The notes: generated by a model not told the origin, from the sequence alone. DNA of 64,000 bases from Pseudoduganella sp. (GCA_021323265.1 JAJTCO010000004.1:1-64000); one strand, 5' to 3'. Shown: positions 1-8,315, numbered from the stretch's first letter. Program-made: numbers and translations.

Positions 1-1
1 G

Positions 2-292
2 CATGAGGACTTTGATATACTGGAGTCCTACGAGGCTGAACAGGGTTCCCAGGCGGCCGAGTCGAGTGCGGACCAGGTAGAACGGGCACAGATCTTGCAA
101 ATTATTGAAGAAGAAGTGCAAAAGCTGCCTGCGCGTCAACGAGAAGCCTTCCTCATGCGTTACTGGCAGGACATGGATGTAGCGGAAACTGCCGAAGCGA
201 TGGGATGTTCCGAAGGGAGCGTAAAGACGCATTGCTCGCGAGCAACTCACACTCTCGCTGAATCGCTCAAAGCCAAGGGAATTAAGTTATGA
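2..292 (+). CDS. RNA polymerase sigma factor, C-terminal part (5' end outside window)
   Basis: The frame is open from the first bases of the window and ends at 292, so only about the last 96 residues are seen and the start is missing. The visible part contains sigma-70 region 4: a helix-turn-helix in which the LPARQREAFLMRYWQDM stretch is followed by a recognition helix (CSEGSVKTHCSRA) that contacts the -35 element. Short sigma factors of this type are ECF/SigE-like. The stop overlaps the ATG of the next gene by 4 bp, so they are translationally coupled. The DUF3619 partner has one membrane segment and could be its anti-sigma factor; that is inference. Confidence 0.9.
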   Translation, partial: HEDFDILESYEAEQGSQAAESSADQVERAQILQIIEEEVQKLPARQREAFLMRYWQDMDVAETAEAMGCSEGSVKTHCSRATHTLAESLKAKGIKL

Positions 293-693
293 ACACCGAA
301 GATATCAACTTTGCCTACCGAGTGCGGCATGCGCTCAACGAAAAGCTCGACGATCTGCCGGCCTCGACCACCGATCGTCTCGCTGCCGCACGCCAGGCGG
401 CCATGGCGCGCAAGAAAGCCGACGCGCCGGCCAGCGTGCGCGTGACCCAAACGGCCCCGGCAATTGCCGGCGGCGGCTTCTTTGCCAATCCGTTTGCCTG
501 GTTCAACCGCGCCAGCGTGGCCCTGCCGCTGCTGCTGGCCATGGGCGGCCTGGTGGGCGTGTACCAGTATGAACAACAGCAATCGATCGTGGAACTGGCG
601 GAGATGGATGCTGCCGTGCTTTCCGACGAGCTGCCGCTGTCCGCTTACCTTGACCAGGGCTTTGGCGCCTACCTCGAGACTCGCGAGCAATAA
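289..693 (+). CDS. DUF3619 family single-pass membrane protein
   Basis: A 134-residue protein recognised as DUF3619 from its start (MNTEDINFAYRVRHALNE) and its place behind a sigma factor. Residues about 1-70 are charged and cytoplasmic-looking, with a helical RAARQAAMARKKA-type region. One hydrophobic segment follows at about 78-98, then a short tail. Small size, one membrane span and ATGA overlap with the sigma gene suggest a membrane-tethered modulator of that sigma factor. No zinc-binding anti-sigma motif is visible, so the role is unproven. Followed 2 bp later by the DUF3106 gene. Confidence 0.85.
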   Translation: MNTEDINFAYRVRHALNEKLDDLPASTTDRLAAARQAAMARKKADAPASVRVTQTAPAIAGGGFFANPFAWFNRASVALPLLLAMGGLVGVYQYEQQQSIVELAEMDAAVLSDELPLSAYLDQGFGAYLETREQ

Positions 694-695
694 GC

Positions 696-1499
696 ATGGC
701 GCGTGTCAGCGGTAGAAAAAAATGGATTGCTGGGGCGATCGCGCTGCTGGGCGCGCTGATTGCGGCCGTGCTCTGGCTGGTGAGCCGTCCCGCCGCGCCC
801 CCCTCGACCGCGCCAACGCCTGATACCGCCGCCGCCAATGCTGCCAAGCCCGTCGGTGAAAAACCGCACTGGGCCGACCTGAAGCCGGCCCAGCAGCAAG
901 CCCTGGCGCCGCTGCAGGCAACCTGGGAAGAACTGGGCCCGGTTCGCAAACAGAAATGGATTTCCATCGCCAACCGCCTGGCCAAGATGAAGCCAAGCGA
1001 GAAGGCGCGCGTGCAGGAACGCATGCGCGAATGGGTGGCGCTGAGCCCGGCCGAGCGCAAGGCCGTGCGCGAGAACTTTGCGCGCGCCCAGAAGAAAGCC
1101 ACCCCGCCCGGCCAGCGGACGGCCGAGTGGGAGCAATACCAGCAACTGCCGCAGGAAGCCAGGAAGGCCCTGGCCGACGCCGCCGCCGCCAAGCGCACCC
1201 AGATCGCCAAGCCGCCCACCCCGGCCCAGGCTGCCGTGAAGACCCCGGCGCCCGTCAAGGCGGCCGGCCATGGCCTGGTCCCGGCCCCGGGCACCGTCCC
1301 GCCCGGCACCGTGCCGCCGGCGCCGATCGGCTTGCCGCCCGGTTCGCCGGCCATCGTCCCGCCGGGCAGCGCTCAGAGCGTGACCCCGGTGGCGCCGGCC
1401 GCCCCGGCCCCATTGGCCAGCCCTGCCGTGCCAAGCACCGACGCCGCGGCGCCGCTCACCGTTCCCCCTGCCGCCCCCGTCCCCAATGCAAGCAAATAA
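696..1499 (+). CDS. DUF3106 domain protein, exported or membrane-anchored, Pro/Ala-rich tail
   Basis: A 267-residue protein. An N-terminal hydrophobic segment (about residues 9-30) acts as signal anchor. Residues about 48-165 form the DUF3106 helical domain, with repeated W-x-x-L/P-x-x-x-(R/K) units such as WADLKPAQQQAL and MREWVALSPAERKAVREN. The remaining 100 residues are low-complexity Pro/Ala/Val. The function of DUF3106 is unknown; the W-x(n)-L-P-R pattern resembles periplasmic Spy/CpxP-like chaperones only loosely. Co-transcribed with the sigma factor and the RDD gene, whose start lies inside its 3' end. Confidence 0.85.
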   Translation: MARVSGRKKWIAGAIALLGALIAAVLWLVSRPAAPPSTAPTPDTAAANAAKPVGEKPHWADLKPAQQQALAPLQATWEELGPVRKQKWISIANRLAKMKPSEKARVQERMREWVALSPAERKAVRENFARAQKKATPPGQRTAEWEQYQQLPQEARKALADAAAAKRTQIAKPPTPAQAAVKTPAPVKAAGHGLVPAPGTVPPGTVPPAPIGLPPGSPAIVPPGSAQSVTPVAPAAPAPLASPAVPSTDAAAPLTVPPAAPVPNASK

Positions 1500-2001
1500 C
1501 GCTGTTCCGACCGTCAAGCGCCGCCTGACGGCCATGCTGTACGAAATCCTGCTGGCCTTCGCCGCCCTGTTCCTGCCGTTCCTCGTGTTCGAGATGATCG
1601 TCAAGGCCAGCCACACGGCGCAGGTCGAGCATATGCGCCAGGCACTGGCCTTCCTGATCCTGGGCATCTATTTCACCCATCAGTGGACGCGCAAGGGCCA
1701 GACCCTGGCCATGCAAACCTGGCGCATCAAGCTGGTGCAGCCGGGCCATGAGCGCCTGCCGATGCGCACCGCCCTGGTTCGTTATCTGCTGGCCTGGCTG
1801 TGGGTGCTGCCCGGCATCGTGGTGGCGTACGCAGCCGACCTCAGCAACAAACACAAGCTGTACGCGCTGTTCGCCAGCGTCGCGCTGTGGTCGCTGACCG
1901 CCTTCCTCGACAAGGACCGCCAGTTCCTGCACGACCGCCTGGCCGGCACGCGCCTGGTGGAACTGCCGAAACCGGAGAAACAAGGCGCCAACGCCACCTG
2001 A
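1486..2001 (+). CDS. RDD family membrane protein
   Basis: A 171-residue integral membrane protein of the RDD family, typically small transporters or membrane-stress proteins. The N-terminal cytoplasmic residues contain the R-R-L first motif. Hydrophobic helices lie at about 19-40, 55-72 and 98-125. The conserved DRLAGTRLV motif, which carries the family's second Asp, is near the C terminus. The ATG overlaps the DUF3106 gene by 14 bp, making it the last member of the sigma-factor operon. No substrate can be assigned. Confidence 0.85.
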   Translation: MQANNAVPTVKRRLTAMLYEILLAFAALFLPFLVFEMIVKASHTAQVEHMRQALAFLILGIYFTHQWTRKGQTLAMQTWRIKLVQPGHERLPMRTALVRYLLAWLWVLPGIVVAYAADLSNKHKLYALFASVALWSLTAFLDKDRQFLHDRLAGTRLVELPKPEKQGANAT

Positions 2002-2013
2002 CCTGCCGCGGTA

Positions 2014-2042
2014 TATACTGGTCTTGGACAAGGGAGGCAGCC
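2014..2042 (+). promoter_or_regulatory. Possible -10 hexamer and strong ribosome binding site before the methyltransferase
   Basis: A TATACT hexamer at 2014-2019 lies 24 bases before the ATG, and an AGGGAGG ribosome binding site sits at about 2031-2037. No convincing -35 hexamer is seen at 16-18 bp spacing, so the promoter is tentative. The ribosome binding site fixes the start at 2043 rather than the longer open frame upstream, which would run into the RDD gene. Confidence 0.35.
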
Positions 2043-2849
2043 ATGCACCAGGACAGCAGCTTCAGTGGTTCGATTCCGGAAATCTATGAGCGCACCATGG
2101 TGCCGCTCCTCTTCACCCCCTATGCGATCGACATGGCACGCCGCGTGGCGCAGCGGCGGCCGCAGCGCCTGCTGGAAGTGGCGGCCGGCACCGGCGCCGT
2201 CACGCGGCATGTGCTGCAGGCGCTGCCGGATATCCACATCGTCGCCACCGACCTGAATGAGGCTATGCTGGCCCAGGCGCGCAAGAGCGTGGACTCGCCG
2301 CGCGTCGAATGGCGCCAGGCCGACGCCCAGCAGTTGCCCTTCCCCGACGCCAGCTTCGACGCCGCGTTCTGCCAGTTCGGCGTCATGTTCTTCCCCGATA
2401 AGGTGCTGGCCTTCAGCGAGGCGCGCCGCGTGCTCAAGCCGGGCGGCCTGTATTGCTTCAACGTGTGGGACGGCATCAGCCACAACGACTTCTCCGCCAC
2501 GATCAACCACGCACTGGCCAAGGTCTTCCACGACGACCCGCCGCGCTTCCTGCCGCGCGTGCCCTTCGGCTACCACGATGTCGACGTGATCCGGGACGAG
2601 TTGGCGCGCGCCGGCTTCACCGGCGCCGTGACGCATAAAGTGGTGGCCGCGACCAGCCGGGCGGATTCGGCGCGCACCGTCGCCACGGCGCTGTGCCAGG
2701 GCTCGCCCTTGCGGGCCGATATCGAAGCGCGCGACGCGGCGCGCCTGCAGGAGGCGACGGATGCGGCAGCCGCCGCGCTGGCCGAGAAATTCGGCAACGG
2801 CGCGATCGAAGGGAAGATGCAGGCGATCGTGTTTACTTGCGAGGCGTGA
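2043..2849 (+). CDS. SAM-dependent class I methyltransferase (UbiE/COQ5-like)
   Basis: A 268-residue protein with a complete class I methyltransferase fold. Motif I is LLEVAAGTGAVTRH (about residues 40-53), the acidic residue after strand 2 is VATDLNEAML, motif post-II is ADAQQLPFPDASFDAAFCQFG and motif III is ARRVLKPGGLYCFNVWD. The pattern matches the UbiE/Methyltransf_11 branch, which acts on small molecules; no substrate can be named. An AGGGAGG ribosome binding site supports this start. The 3' end overlaps the convergent DUF2007-like gene by 17 bp. Confidence 0.85.
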   Translation: MHQDSSFSGSIPEIYERTMVPLLFTPYAIDMARRVAQRRPQRLLEVAAGTGAVTRHVLQALPDIHIVATDLNEAMLAQARKSVDSPRVEWRQADAQQLPFPDASFDAAFCQFGVMFFPDKVLAFSEARRVLKPGGLYCFNVWDGISHNDFSATINHALAKVFHDDPPRFLPRVPFGYHDVDVIRDELARAGFTGAVTHKVVAATSRADSARTVATALCQGSPLRADIEARDAARLQEATDAAAAALAEKFGNGAIEGKMQAIVFTCEA

Positions 2850-3123
2850 ATTCGTAGACGCGGGCGCCGCCAAAGTCCGCATCCTCGCCCAGGGCCAGCT
2901 CGCCCCGTTCGAAGGCGCCCAGCACCTCCATCGCCTGCTCCCATTCGCCCTGCGGCACCATGACGCGGGCGCCGCCAATGGCCGGCGCCAGCAGCAGGGC
3001 CGCCTGCACATGTTGGTCGTCCATCACGATGGCATTCAGGCCCGCTGCGCGCAGGCAGCCGCACAGGATGAAGGCATCGGCCGGAATCAGGCAGCGGCGG
3101 ACCAGGCTGAAGTCGTTTTCCAT
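2833..3123 (-). CDS. DUF2007-like small signal-transducing-type protein
   Basis: A 96-residue protein starting MENDFSLVRRC. The frame extends further upstream, but this ATG has a GGGGAT ribosome binding site and avoids overlap with the regulator gene. The layout matches the DUF2007 family: a strand-helix-strand core in which an extracytoplasmic-ligand-like position variable (AGLNAIVMDDQ) is followed by a loop and a second strand with VMVPQGEWEQAMEVL. Function unknown. It lies just downstream of the HTH and DUF2975 genes on the same strand, and may share their transcript. Confidence 0.7.
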   Translation of the reverse strand: MENDFSLVRRCLIPADAFILCGCLRAAGLNAIVMDDQHVQAALLLAPAIGGARVMVPQGEWEQAMEVLGAFERGELALGEDADFGGARVYEFTPRK

Positions 3124-3130
3124 ATCCCCA

Positions 3131-3373
3131 TCATAGCAAGCCTTCGTCCCCGGCGGTGGCGCCGGCCGGTTCGGGCGTCCATTCCAGGATATCGCCCGGC
3201 TGGCATTGCAGCTTTTCGCAGATTTTCTCCAGCGTGCCAAAACGGATGCCTTTGACCTTGCCCGACTTGAGCAGGCTGAGGTTCTGTTCCGTGATGCCGA
3301 CGTAGGCCGCCAGCTCGCGCGACTTGATCTTGCGTTTGGCCAGCATGACGTCGAGGTGGACCACGATGGCCAT
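3131..3373 (-). CDS. XRE-type helix-turn-helix transcriptional regulator
   Basis: An 80-residue protein made almost entirely of a Cro/CI-type HTH domain. The scanning helix is SRELAAYVGITEQNLSLLKSG, followed by RFGTLEKICEKLQCQPGDIL, the hallmark of the YozG-like HTH_26 group. Its start overlaps the stop of the DUF2975 gene (TGATG), so the two are translationally coupled. Regulators of this subgroup are routinely paired with DUF2975 membrane proteins. A likely target is the AT-rich region upstream of DUF2975, but that is inference. Confidence 0.85.
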   Translation of the reverse strand: MAIVVHLDVMLAKRKIKSRELAAYVGITEQNLSLLKSGKVKGIRFGTLEKICEKLQCQPGDILEWTPEPAGATAGDEGLL

Positions 3374-3900
3374 CAGATGAAGCCCTCGTTCTCTTCGGCC
3401 AGGCGCCGCCCTTCCTGCATCAAGCCGGCGATCAGGAAGAACAGGGCGCAGACGAACATGGCCAGCAACTCTTCCGACGATACGCCAACCTGGACGAAAC
3501 CATCGATGCCGAAGCCGTGGCGCCAGGCCAGGCCGCGCAGCAGCGTGTCCAGGATCGACCAGGCCATCGCGGCCAGCGCCGCCATGGCAAAGGCGCGCAG
3601 GTGGCCAATGGTGGCCACGGCGAAGTAGTCGCCCGCGCGCAAGGAACGCAGCAAGGCGTTCAGGCGCCAGGCGGCGTAGCCGGTCAGGAGCAGGACGGGC
3701 AGGCTGGCCAGCATGCCCACCGCCTTCGGCGCGGCGGCCAGGGCCGCGACATCAGTCGGCGTGAGCCACTTGGGGGAGAGCACCATGCGCACGTCGCCCA
3801 GCATCAGGCCCTGCGGCACGAGCCAGGCCAGCAGGAAGTAGGCGGCCTGCAGCAGGACGAAGGCCCACAGCGCGAGCCGTAATGTAGGAATCCATTTCAT
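3373..3900 (-). CDS. DUF2975 family four-helix membrane protein
   Basis: A 175-residue membrane protein with hydrophobic helices at about 9-30, 58-80, 100-120 and 142-162. It matches DUF2975, a family of unknown function that sits beside small XRE regulators, as here. The gene is first in a two- or three-gene leftward unit (DUF2975, HTH, DUF2007-like). Its promoter must lie in the short AT-rich interval shared with the divergent hydrolase gene. Confidence 0.8.
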   Translation of the reverse strand: MKWIPTLRLALWAFVLLQAAYFLLAWLVPQGLMLGDVRMVLSPKWLTPTDVAALAAAPKAVGMLASLPVLLLTGYAAWRLNALLRSLRAGDYFAVATIGHLRAFAMAALAAMAWSILDTLLRGLAWRHGFGIDGFVQVGVSSEELLAMFVCALFFLIAGLMQEGRRLAEENEGFI

Positions 3901-3902
3901 TA

Positions 3903-3939
3903 TTGTTTAACGATAAGTTTTTAATGTATTATATTTATC
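3903..3939. promoter_or_regulatory. AT-rich divergent promoter region with GATAA/TTATC dyad
   Basis: The 63-bp gap between DUF2975 and the lipoprotein hydrolase is markedly AT-rich against its surroundings. Rightward, TTGTTT (3903-3908) and TATTAT (3927-3932) are 18 bp apart. Leftward, a perfect TATAAT lies at 3928-3933 without a good -35. GATAA (3912-3916) and TTATC (3935-3939) form an inverted repeat around these elements and could be an operator for the neighbouring XRE regulator. Confidence 0.45.
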
Positions 3940-3963
3940 ATACCATCACCTGGAGAAAGACCC

Positions 3964-4773
3964 ATGCGTATCGCCGCCCTGCTGTTGCTGGCCCTCCTGG
4001 CCGGCTGCAAGACCATCGAGGTCAAGGAGTCCATGTTCATCCGTTCCGACGCGGTGACCAAGGCCAAGCCCTTGCCGCTGCAGACGTTTGACAACGGCAG
4101 CGCGCTGGAAGTGGCGCGTCCGGACGGCGCCACCCTGCGCGGCGTGCTGGTCACGCGCGCTGGCGCGCAGCGCACCCTGCTCTACTTCGGCGGCAACCTG
4201 TTCCATCTCGATGCCAGCGGCAAGCGCGTGCTCGCCGCGCTGGAGCCGTGCAAGGTCAACGTCGCCATCTTCGACTATCGCGGTTACGGCCGCAGCAGCG
4301 GCGCGCCGACGGTGGCCAACATGACGGGCGACGCGGTCGCGATCTACGACATGCTCGACGCGCGCTTCCCCGGCCAGGTGGCGGTGCATGGGCAGTCGCT
4401 GGGGAGCTTCGTGGCGGCGGGCGTCGCCCAGGAGCGCGCGGTGCGCGCCGTCGTCCTGGAAACCACGGGCACGACGCCACTGGAAACGGTGGAAAACGCC
4501 CTGCCCTGGTATTACAAGCCCTTCGTCACCATCAAGATGGATGAGGCGCTGGGCGGCGTCGACAACGTGCAGGTCGCCCGGCGGATCCGCGCGCCCATGC
4601 TGCTCCTGGCCGGCGCCCAGGACCGCACCACGCCGGCCGCCATGTCGCAGCGCGTGTTCGAGGCCGCCGCAGCGGAACCCAAGCACATCGTGGTCCTGCC
4701 GGACGCGGGTCACAACAACGTGCTGTCGAATCCGTCTACCGCGGCGTCGCTCTGCCCCTTCATCGAGCGCTGA
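3964..4773 (+). CDS. Alpha/beta hydrolase lipoprotein
   Basis: A 269-residue protein with a lipoprotein signal peptide (MRIAALLLLALLAGC, lipobox LAGC with Cys15), so it is probably anchored in the outer or inner membrane facing the periplasm. The mature part is an alpha/beta hydrolase: an oxyanion-like FGGNLFHLD segment, DYRGYGRSSG, nucleophile elbow HGQSLGS, acid in GAQDRTTP and catalytic His in DAGHNN. It resembles the ABHD13/BEM46-type serine hydrolases. Substrate unknown. A GGAG ribosome binding site precedes the ATG. Its stop abuts the convergent LysR gene. Confidence 0.85.
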   Translation: MRIAALLLLALLAGCKTIEVKESMFIRSDAVTKAKPLPLQTFDNGSALEVARPDGATLRGVLVTRAGAQRTLLYFGGNLFHLDASGKRVLAALEPCKVNVAIFDYRGYGRSSGAPTVANMTGDAVAIYDMLDARFPGQVAVHGQSLGSFVAAGVAQERAVRAVVLETTGTTPLETVENALPWYYKPFVTIKMDEALGGVDNVQVARRIRAPMLLLAGAQDRTTPAAMSQRVFEAAAAEPKHIVVLPDAGHNNVLSNPSTAASLCPFIER

Positions 4774-5667
4774 TCAGGACTGCAGCAAAGGGTGGCGCGC
4801 CGTGTAGTCGGCCAGGTGCTCCAGCAGGGCGCGCACGCGCGCCGGAAGGTAGCGCTGCTGCGGCCAGACCGCATAGACGTGGCGCCGTTTCGACATCCAT
4901 TCCGGCAGCAGCCGCACCAGCCTGCCCGCCTGCAGGCTGGCGTGGCATTGCAGCTCCGGCGCGTACACGATGCCGAGCCCCTGCTCCGCCATCATCACGG
5001 CCAGCCGCACCTCGTTGACCCGGATGCGCGGTGCCGGATGCACCACGCACAGGGCGCCGCTATGCGGGTCGTGCAGCCGCCATTCGCGCAGCGGCAAGGT
5101 GGCGATGGTGGCATGGCCTTCCAGTTCCTGCGCGCCGGCTGGCGTGCCATGCCGGGCCAGGTAGGCCGGCGCTGCGGCCAGCACCAGGCGCGTGCTGCCA
5201 AGCTTGCGTTGCGTGAGCGTGGAATCGGCCAGCGTGCCGATGCGGATGGCCAGGTCGGCGCCGCGGCCGACCAGGTCCTGCACCTCGTTCGACAGTTCCA
5301 GTTCCAGCTGCACCAGGGGGTATTTTTCCAGGAAGCTGCCCCAGGCCGGCGCCAGGATTTCGCTGGCGAAGTTGACAGGCGCCAGCACGCGGATCGTACC
5401 CTCGACCGCGCCCAGGGCGGCGTCCAGGCGCATGGTGGCCTGGCGCAGGGCCTGCACCAGCGGGCGGCATTGCTCGTAATACTGGGCGCCCTCGGCCGTG
5501 ACCTGGGTGCGGCGCGCACTGCGGTGCAGCAGGCGGTAGCCGAGCGACGCTTCCAGCTTTTGCAGCCGGCGCGTCACCGTGGCAGTGGGCAAGCCTTCCT
5601 TGGCGGCGGCGGCATTCAGGCTGCCCGCTTCGACAATGGCGACAAACAGGGCGAGGTCGTCAAGCAT
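4774..5667 (-). CDS. LysR family transcriptional regulator
   Basis: A 297-residue regulator with the N-terminal winged HTH (LFVAIVEAGSLNAAAAKEGLPTATVTRRLQKLE, beginning near residue 6) and a C-terminal LysR substrate-binding domain from about residue 90 to 290. The recognition-helix type belongs to the large subgroup that often controls a single divergent gene. The divergent neighbour is a DUF2798 membrane protein, with a dyad between the two. The inducer is unknown. Confidence 0.88.
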   Translation of the reverse strand: MLDDLALFVAIVEAGSLNAAAAKEGLPTATVTRRLQKLEASLGYRLLHRSARRTQVTAEGAQYYEQCRPLVQALRQATMRLDAALGAVEGTIRVLAPVNFASEILAPAWGSFLEKYPLVQLELELSNEVQDLVGRGADLAIRIGTLADSTLTQRKLGSTRLVLAAAPAYLARHGTPAGAQELEGHATIATLPLREWRLHDPHSGALCVVHPAPRIRVNEVRLAVMMAEQGLGIVYAPELQCHASLQAGRLVRLLPEWMSKRRHVYAVWPQQRYLPARVRALLEHLADYTARHPLLQS

Positions 5668-5684
5668 GATTCCACTTTTGGAAT

Positions 5685-5707
5685 TAGAGATTGAAAATTC
5701 GTCTCTA
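5685..5707. promoter_or_regulatory. Candidate LysR-type operator (TAGAGA-N11-TCTCTA)
   Basis: A perfect 6-bp inverted repeat, TAGAGA at 5685-5690 and TCTCTA at 5702-5707, is separated by 11 bp. It lies 17 bp upstream of the LysR start codon, on the side of the divergent DUF2798 gene. Spacing and position fit the usual T-N11-A recognition site of LysR proteins. Binding is inferred. Confidence 0.5.
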
Positions 5708-5766
5708 GTGTACTTCAGTGGAATTGATTACGCTTATGCCATTCGACAAGCTACTGGAGAAGTGCC

Positions 5767-5994
5767 ATGCCCGACCTGCGTACCCGACTGATATTCGCCG
5801 CCCTGATGTCGCTGCTGATGAGCGTGATCATGAGCGGCTGGATCACCTGGCTGAACGTCGGCTTCCAGCCCAATTACGGCGAGCGCTGGCTGCATGCCTT
5901 CCTTGCCGCCTGGCCCGCCGCATTTTTCAGCGTGGTGCTGATCGCGCCGACCGTGCAGCGCCTGACGCAGCGCATGTCCGCCGCCCTGCGCTAG
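5767..5994 (+). CDS. DUF2798 family small membrane protein
   Basis: A 75-residue protein with two predicted membrane helices (about residues 8-30 and 42-62). The pattern GWITWLNVGFQPNYGERWLHAFLAAWPAAF is the DUF2798 signature. The family has no known function, but members are commonly transcribed divergently from LysR regulators, as here. A GGAG ribosome binding site lies just before the ATG. Confidence 0.8.
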   Translation: MPDLRTRLIFAALMSLLMSVIMSGWITWLNVGFQPNYGERWLHAFLAAWPAAFFSVVLIAPTVQRLTQRMSAALR

Positions 5995-6001
5995 GCGTGC
6001 G

Positions 6002-7090
6002 TCAGGCCCAGGCCTGGAACTCGATGCCGTTCTGCATGGAGCCGATCAGGGCCGCGTAGTTCTCTTCGCTTTCGCTAAAGCCCACCAGCACGCTCGCCAC
6101 GCTGGCTTTGCGCGTGTCCAGCACGTCGACCCAGAAACGGAAGCCATCGGCGTCCGGGGCGCGGTGCAGGATGTTCTGGTACAGGCGCGCGATGATGTCG
6201 GCGTTGCTCGGCTGCGCACCGTAGATGCTGCGGAACTCAGGGGAGTCGACGAAGCAATCAGCCACGCTGGTCAGCGGGACGTCGGCATCGAGGCGGCTGA
6301 TCCAGTAGCCCAGGCCTTCCAGGTCCGGGGCGCGGTTGAAAGCGGCCTGATACAGACGGTACGCCTCCCCGGCGGCGCCATTGACGTCGAAGGCGACATC
6401 AATGTCCTTGAAGTCAAGGCGTTCGATGTTCGACAACAGATCTTTGCCTTCATTACCCACCAGATCCGTGACGACGACACGGTCGCCGTCCATCCGCACC
6501 GCATACTCGGAACGATTGCCCTGGTAGTAAGCTTCATCCAGGCCCGTACCGCCGTCGAGGTAGTCGCTGCCACGGCCGCCGAACAGGGAGTCGCGCCCCT
6601 GGTAGCCGAAGATATTGTCGTCGTTGGCGCTGCCGTTGATTTCCTCGCTGGCGGACGTGCCGTCGATATTGAAGCCGCTTAACGTGCCCAGGTCTTCATA
6701 GATGCTCAGCGTGACGGCCTGCTGGCCGGCGCCTGCGCCCTGCCACCAGGAAGCGTCCACGTAATAGGTGCCGGTATAGGGCGCGACGAAGGTCAGGTGG
6801 TCATAGCCCCAGCCGCCGGTCTGGTCGTCTTCCACGATGGCGTTGCCGCGGTCGTCGAAGACCAGCAGCACGTCGGGATCCTTGTAGCTGGTGGAGCTCA
6901 GGGAATACACGGCGCCGGCCAGCGCGTTGAAGCTGAAGACGGCGGCGCCGGCGGCACCTGCGTAGTTGGCCGTGAATTGCACCGCATTCTCATAATTGTG
7001 CGCGTCGTAGGCCGTCAGCGGCAGGCGGGCTGCGTTGGCCATTTCGTACTGGGTGAGTTTGGTGAAGTACGGAATGGTGGTGTAGCTCAT
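6002..7090 (-). CDS. RTX-type calcium-binding protein with DUF4214 domain (copy 1)
   Basis: A 362-residue protein with no classical signal peptide. Residues about 1-140 form a beta-rich module resembling pre-peptidase C-terminal domains (LLVFDDRGNAIVEDD and APYTGTYYVDASW). Residues about 150-200 hold two to three degenerate RTX nonapeptides (GSANDDNIFGYQGRDSLFG, then GGRGSDYLDGGTGLDEA), which bind Ca2+ outside the cell. Residues about 235-355 are DUF4214, with two LYQAAFNRAPDLEGLGYW-type repeats. Such proteins usually leave by type I secretion and belong to surface or S-layer material. No type I exporter is in the window. The gene lies immediately downstream of a paralogue. Confidence 0.8.
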   Translation of the reverse strand: MSYTTIPYFTKLTQYEMANAARLPLTAYDAHNYENAVQFTANYAGAAGAAVFSFNALAGAVYSLSSTSYKDPDVLLVFDDRGNAIVEDDQTGGWGYDHLTFVAPYTGTYYVDASWWQGAGAGQQAVTLSIYEDLGTLSGFNIDGTSASEEINGSANDDNIFGYQGRDSLFGGRGSDYLDGGTGLDEAYYQGNRSEYAVRMDGDRVVVTDLVGNEGKDLLSNIERLDFKDIDVAFDVNGAAGEAYRLYQAAFNRAPDLEGLGYWISRLDADVPLTSVADCFVDSPEFRSIYGAQPSNADIIARLYQNILHRAPDADGFRFWVDVLDTRKASVASVLVGFSESEENYAALIGSMQNGIEFQAWA

Positions 7091-7179
7091 GGCTCTCTCC
7101 TGGTTGTCCTGAGCTGAATATTAGCCATGGAAGACGCGGGGGCAATTCGGAATTACAAATTGTTTCGCAGCTTACAGCT

Positions 7180-8250
7180 TCACCCCCAAGGCGTATACGA
7201 AATACCATTCGTCATGCTGCCGATCAGCTGAAGGTAGTTTTCGGGACTTTCACTGAAATCCACCAGCACCTGGGCCCGGCTTGCTATGCCGGCGTCGAGC
7301 GCGTGCACCCAAAACGCCAGCCCGCTGGCATCTGGCTCGCGATGCAACACGTTCAGGTAATAGCGGTAGACGATGTCGTAGTTGCTCGGCGCGGTGCCAT
7401 AAATGCTGCGGAACTCGTCCGAATTCACAAACCCGCCAGCGATGTTCTGGAGGCTGTAGCCATGGTCGAGATGGTAGATCCAGAAGCCAAGTCCGACCAG
7501 GTCCGGTTCGCGATTGAAGGCGGCCTGATAGAGGCGGGTCGCCTTGCCCCCGGCGCCATCGACATCGACCGCAATGGCGACGTCCTGGAACAGCAGGCGT
7601 TCAACGTTGGAGGCCAGGTCACGCCCGTCGCCCCCCGTGAAATCGGTCAGCAAATAGCGGTCGCCATAAGAGCGCACGTCATAATTGCCGCGCGGGCCCG
7701 CAAACAGGGCCATGTCGACGCCGGCCCCGCCGTCCAGGAAGTCGTCGCCGCCCTGCCCGCGCAGCGTGTCGTTGCCGCCGTAGCCCAGCAGGCTCTCCGC
7801 CCCGCCAGTGCCGGTCACGAGGTCGCCCAGGGCGCTGCCGCCGATGAGCGGGGCGCCGGCCGGACTGATGTCTTCGTACACGCTGAGCGTGACGCCGTGC
7901 TGCCCTTCCCCGCCGCCCTGGCGCCAGCCGGGCTTAACGTAGAAGGTGCCGCTGTAGGGAGCAATGAAGGTGGCATGGTCGGAACCGGGCAAGCCGGTGC
8001 CGTCGTCTTCCATGATGACGTCGCCCATGCGGTCGTAGACCAGCAGCACGCCGGGATCGTTGTAGCTGGTCGCTTGTACGGTGTAGACCGCGCCGGCCAT
8101 GGCTTGCCAGCTGAAGATGGCTTCAGCGGCGCCGATCGGGAACTCGGCGAAATACTGGACAGCGCTCTCATAGCCGGCCAGGCCGTAGGTGGTCAGTTCC
8201 AGCCGAGGCGCGCTATCCATCTGGATCTGGCTGAGCCTGGGGTAGCTCAT
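7180..8250 (-). CDS. RTX-type calcium-binding protein with DUF4214 domain (copy 2)
   Basis: A 356-residue paralogue of the downstream protein with the same three-part layout. It has an N-terminal beta module (LLVYDRMGDVIMEDD, APYSGTFYVKPGW), a clearer RTX block at about 150-195 (LLGYGGNDTLRGQGGDDFL) and a C-terminal DUF4214 (LYQAAFNREPDLVGLGFWI and LYLNVLHREPDASGLAFW-type repeats). Both begin MSY and end G(I)xxxxW. The pair probably arose by tandem duplication and then diverged substantially. Secretion by a type I system is inferred from the RTX repeats and the lack of a signal peptide. Confidence 0.8.
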   Translation of the reverse strand: MSYPRLSQIQMDSAPRLELTTYGLAGYESAVQYFAEFPIGAAEAIFSWQAMAGAVYTVQATSYNDPGVLLVYDRMGDVIMEDDGTGLPGSDHATFIAPYSGTFYVKPGWRQGGGEGQHGVTLSVYEDISPAGAPLIGGSALGDLVTGTGGAESLLGYGGNDTLRGQGGDDFLDGGAGVDMALFAGPRGNYDVRSYGDRYLLTDFTGGDGRDLASNVERLLFQDVAIAVDVDGAGGKATRLYQAAFNREPDLVGLGFWIYHLDHGYSLQNIAGGFVNSDEFRSIYGTAPSNYDIVYRYYLNVLHREPDASGLAFWVHALDAGIASRAQVLVDFSESPENYLQLIGSMTNGISYTPWG

Positions 8251-8315
8251 CGGTGGCTCCTCTGCTGTCCTGGCTTAATGATAGACAGCGACGCGGCAGA
8301 GGGACGCACTATTGC

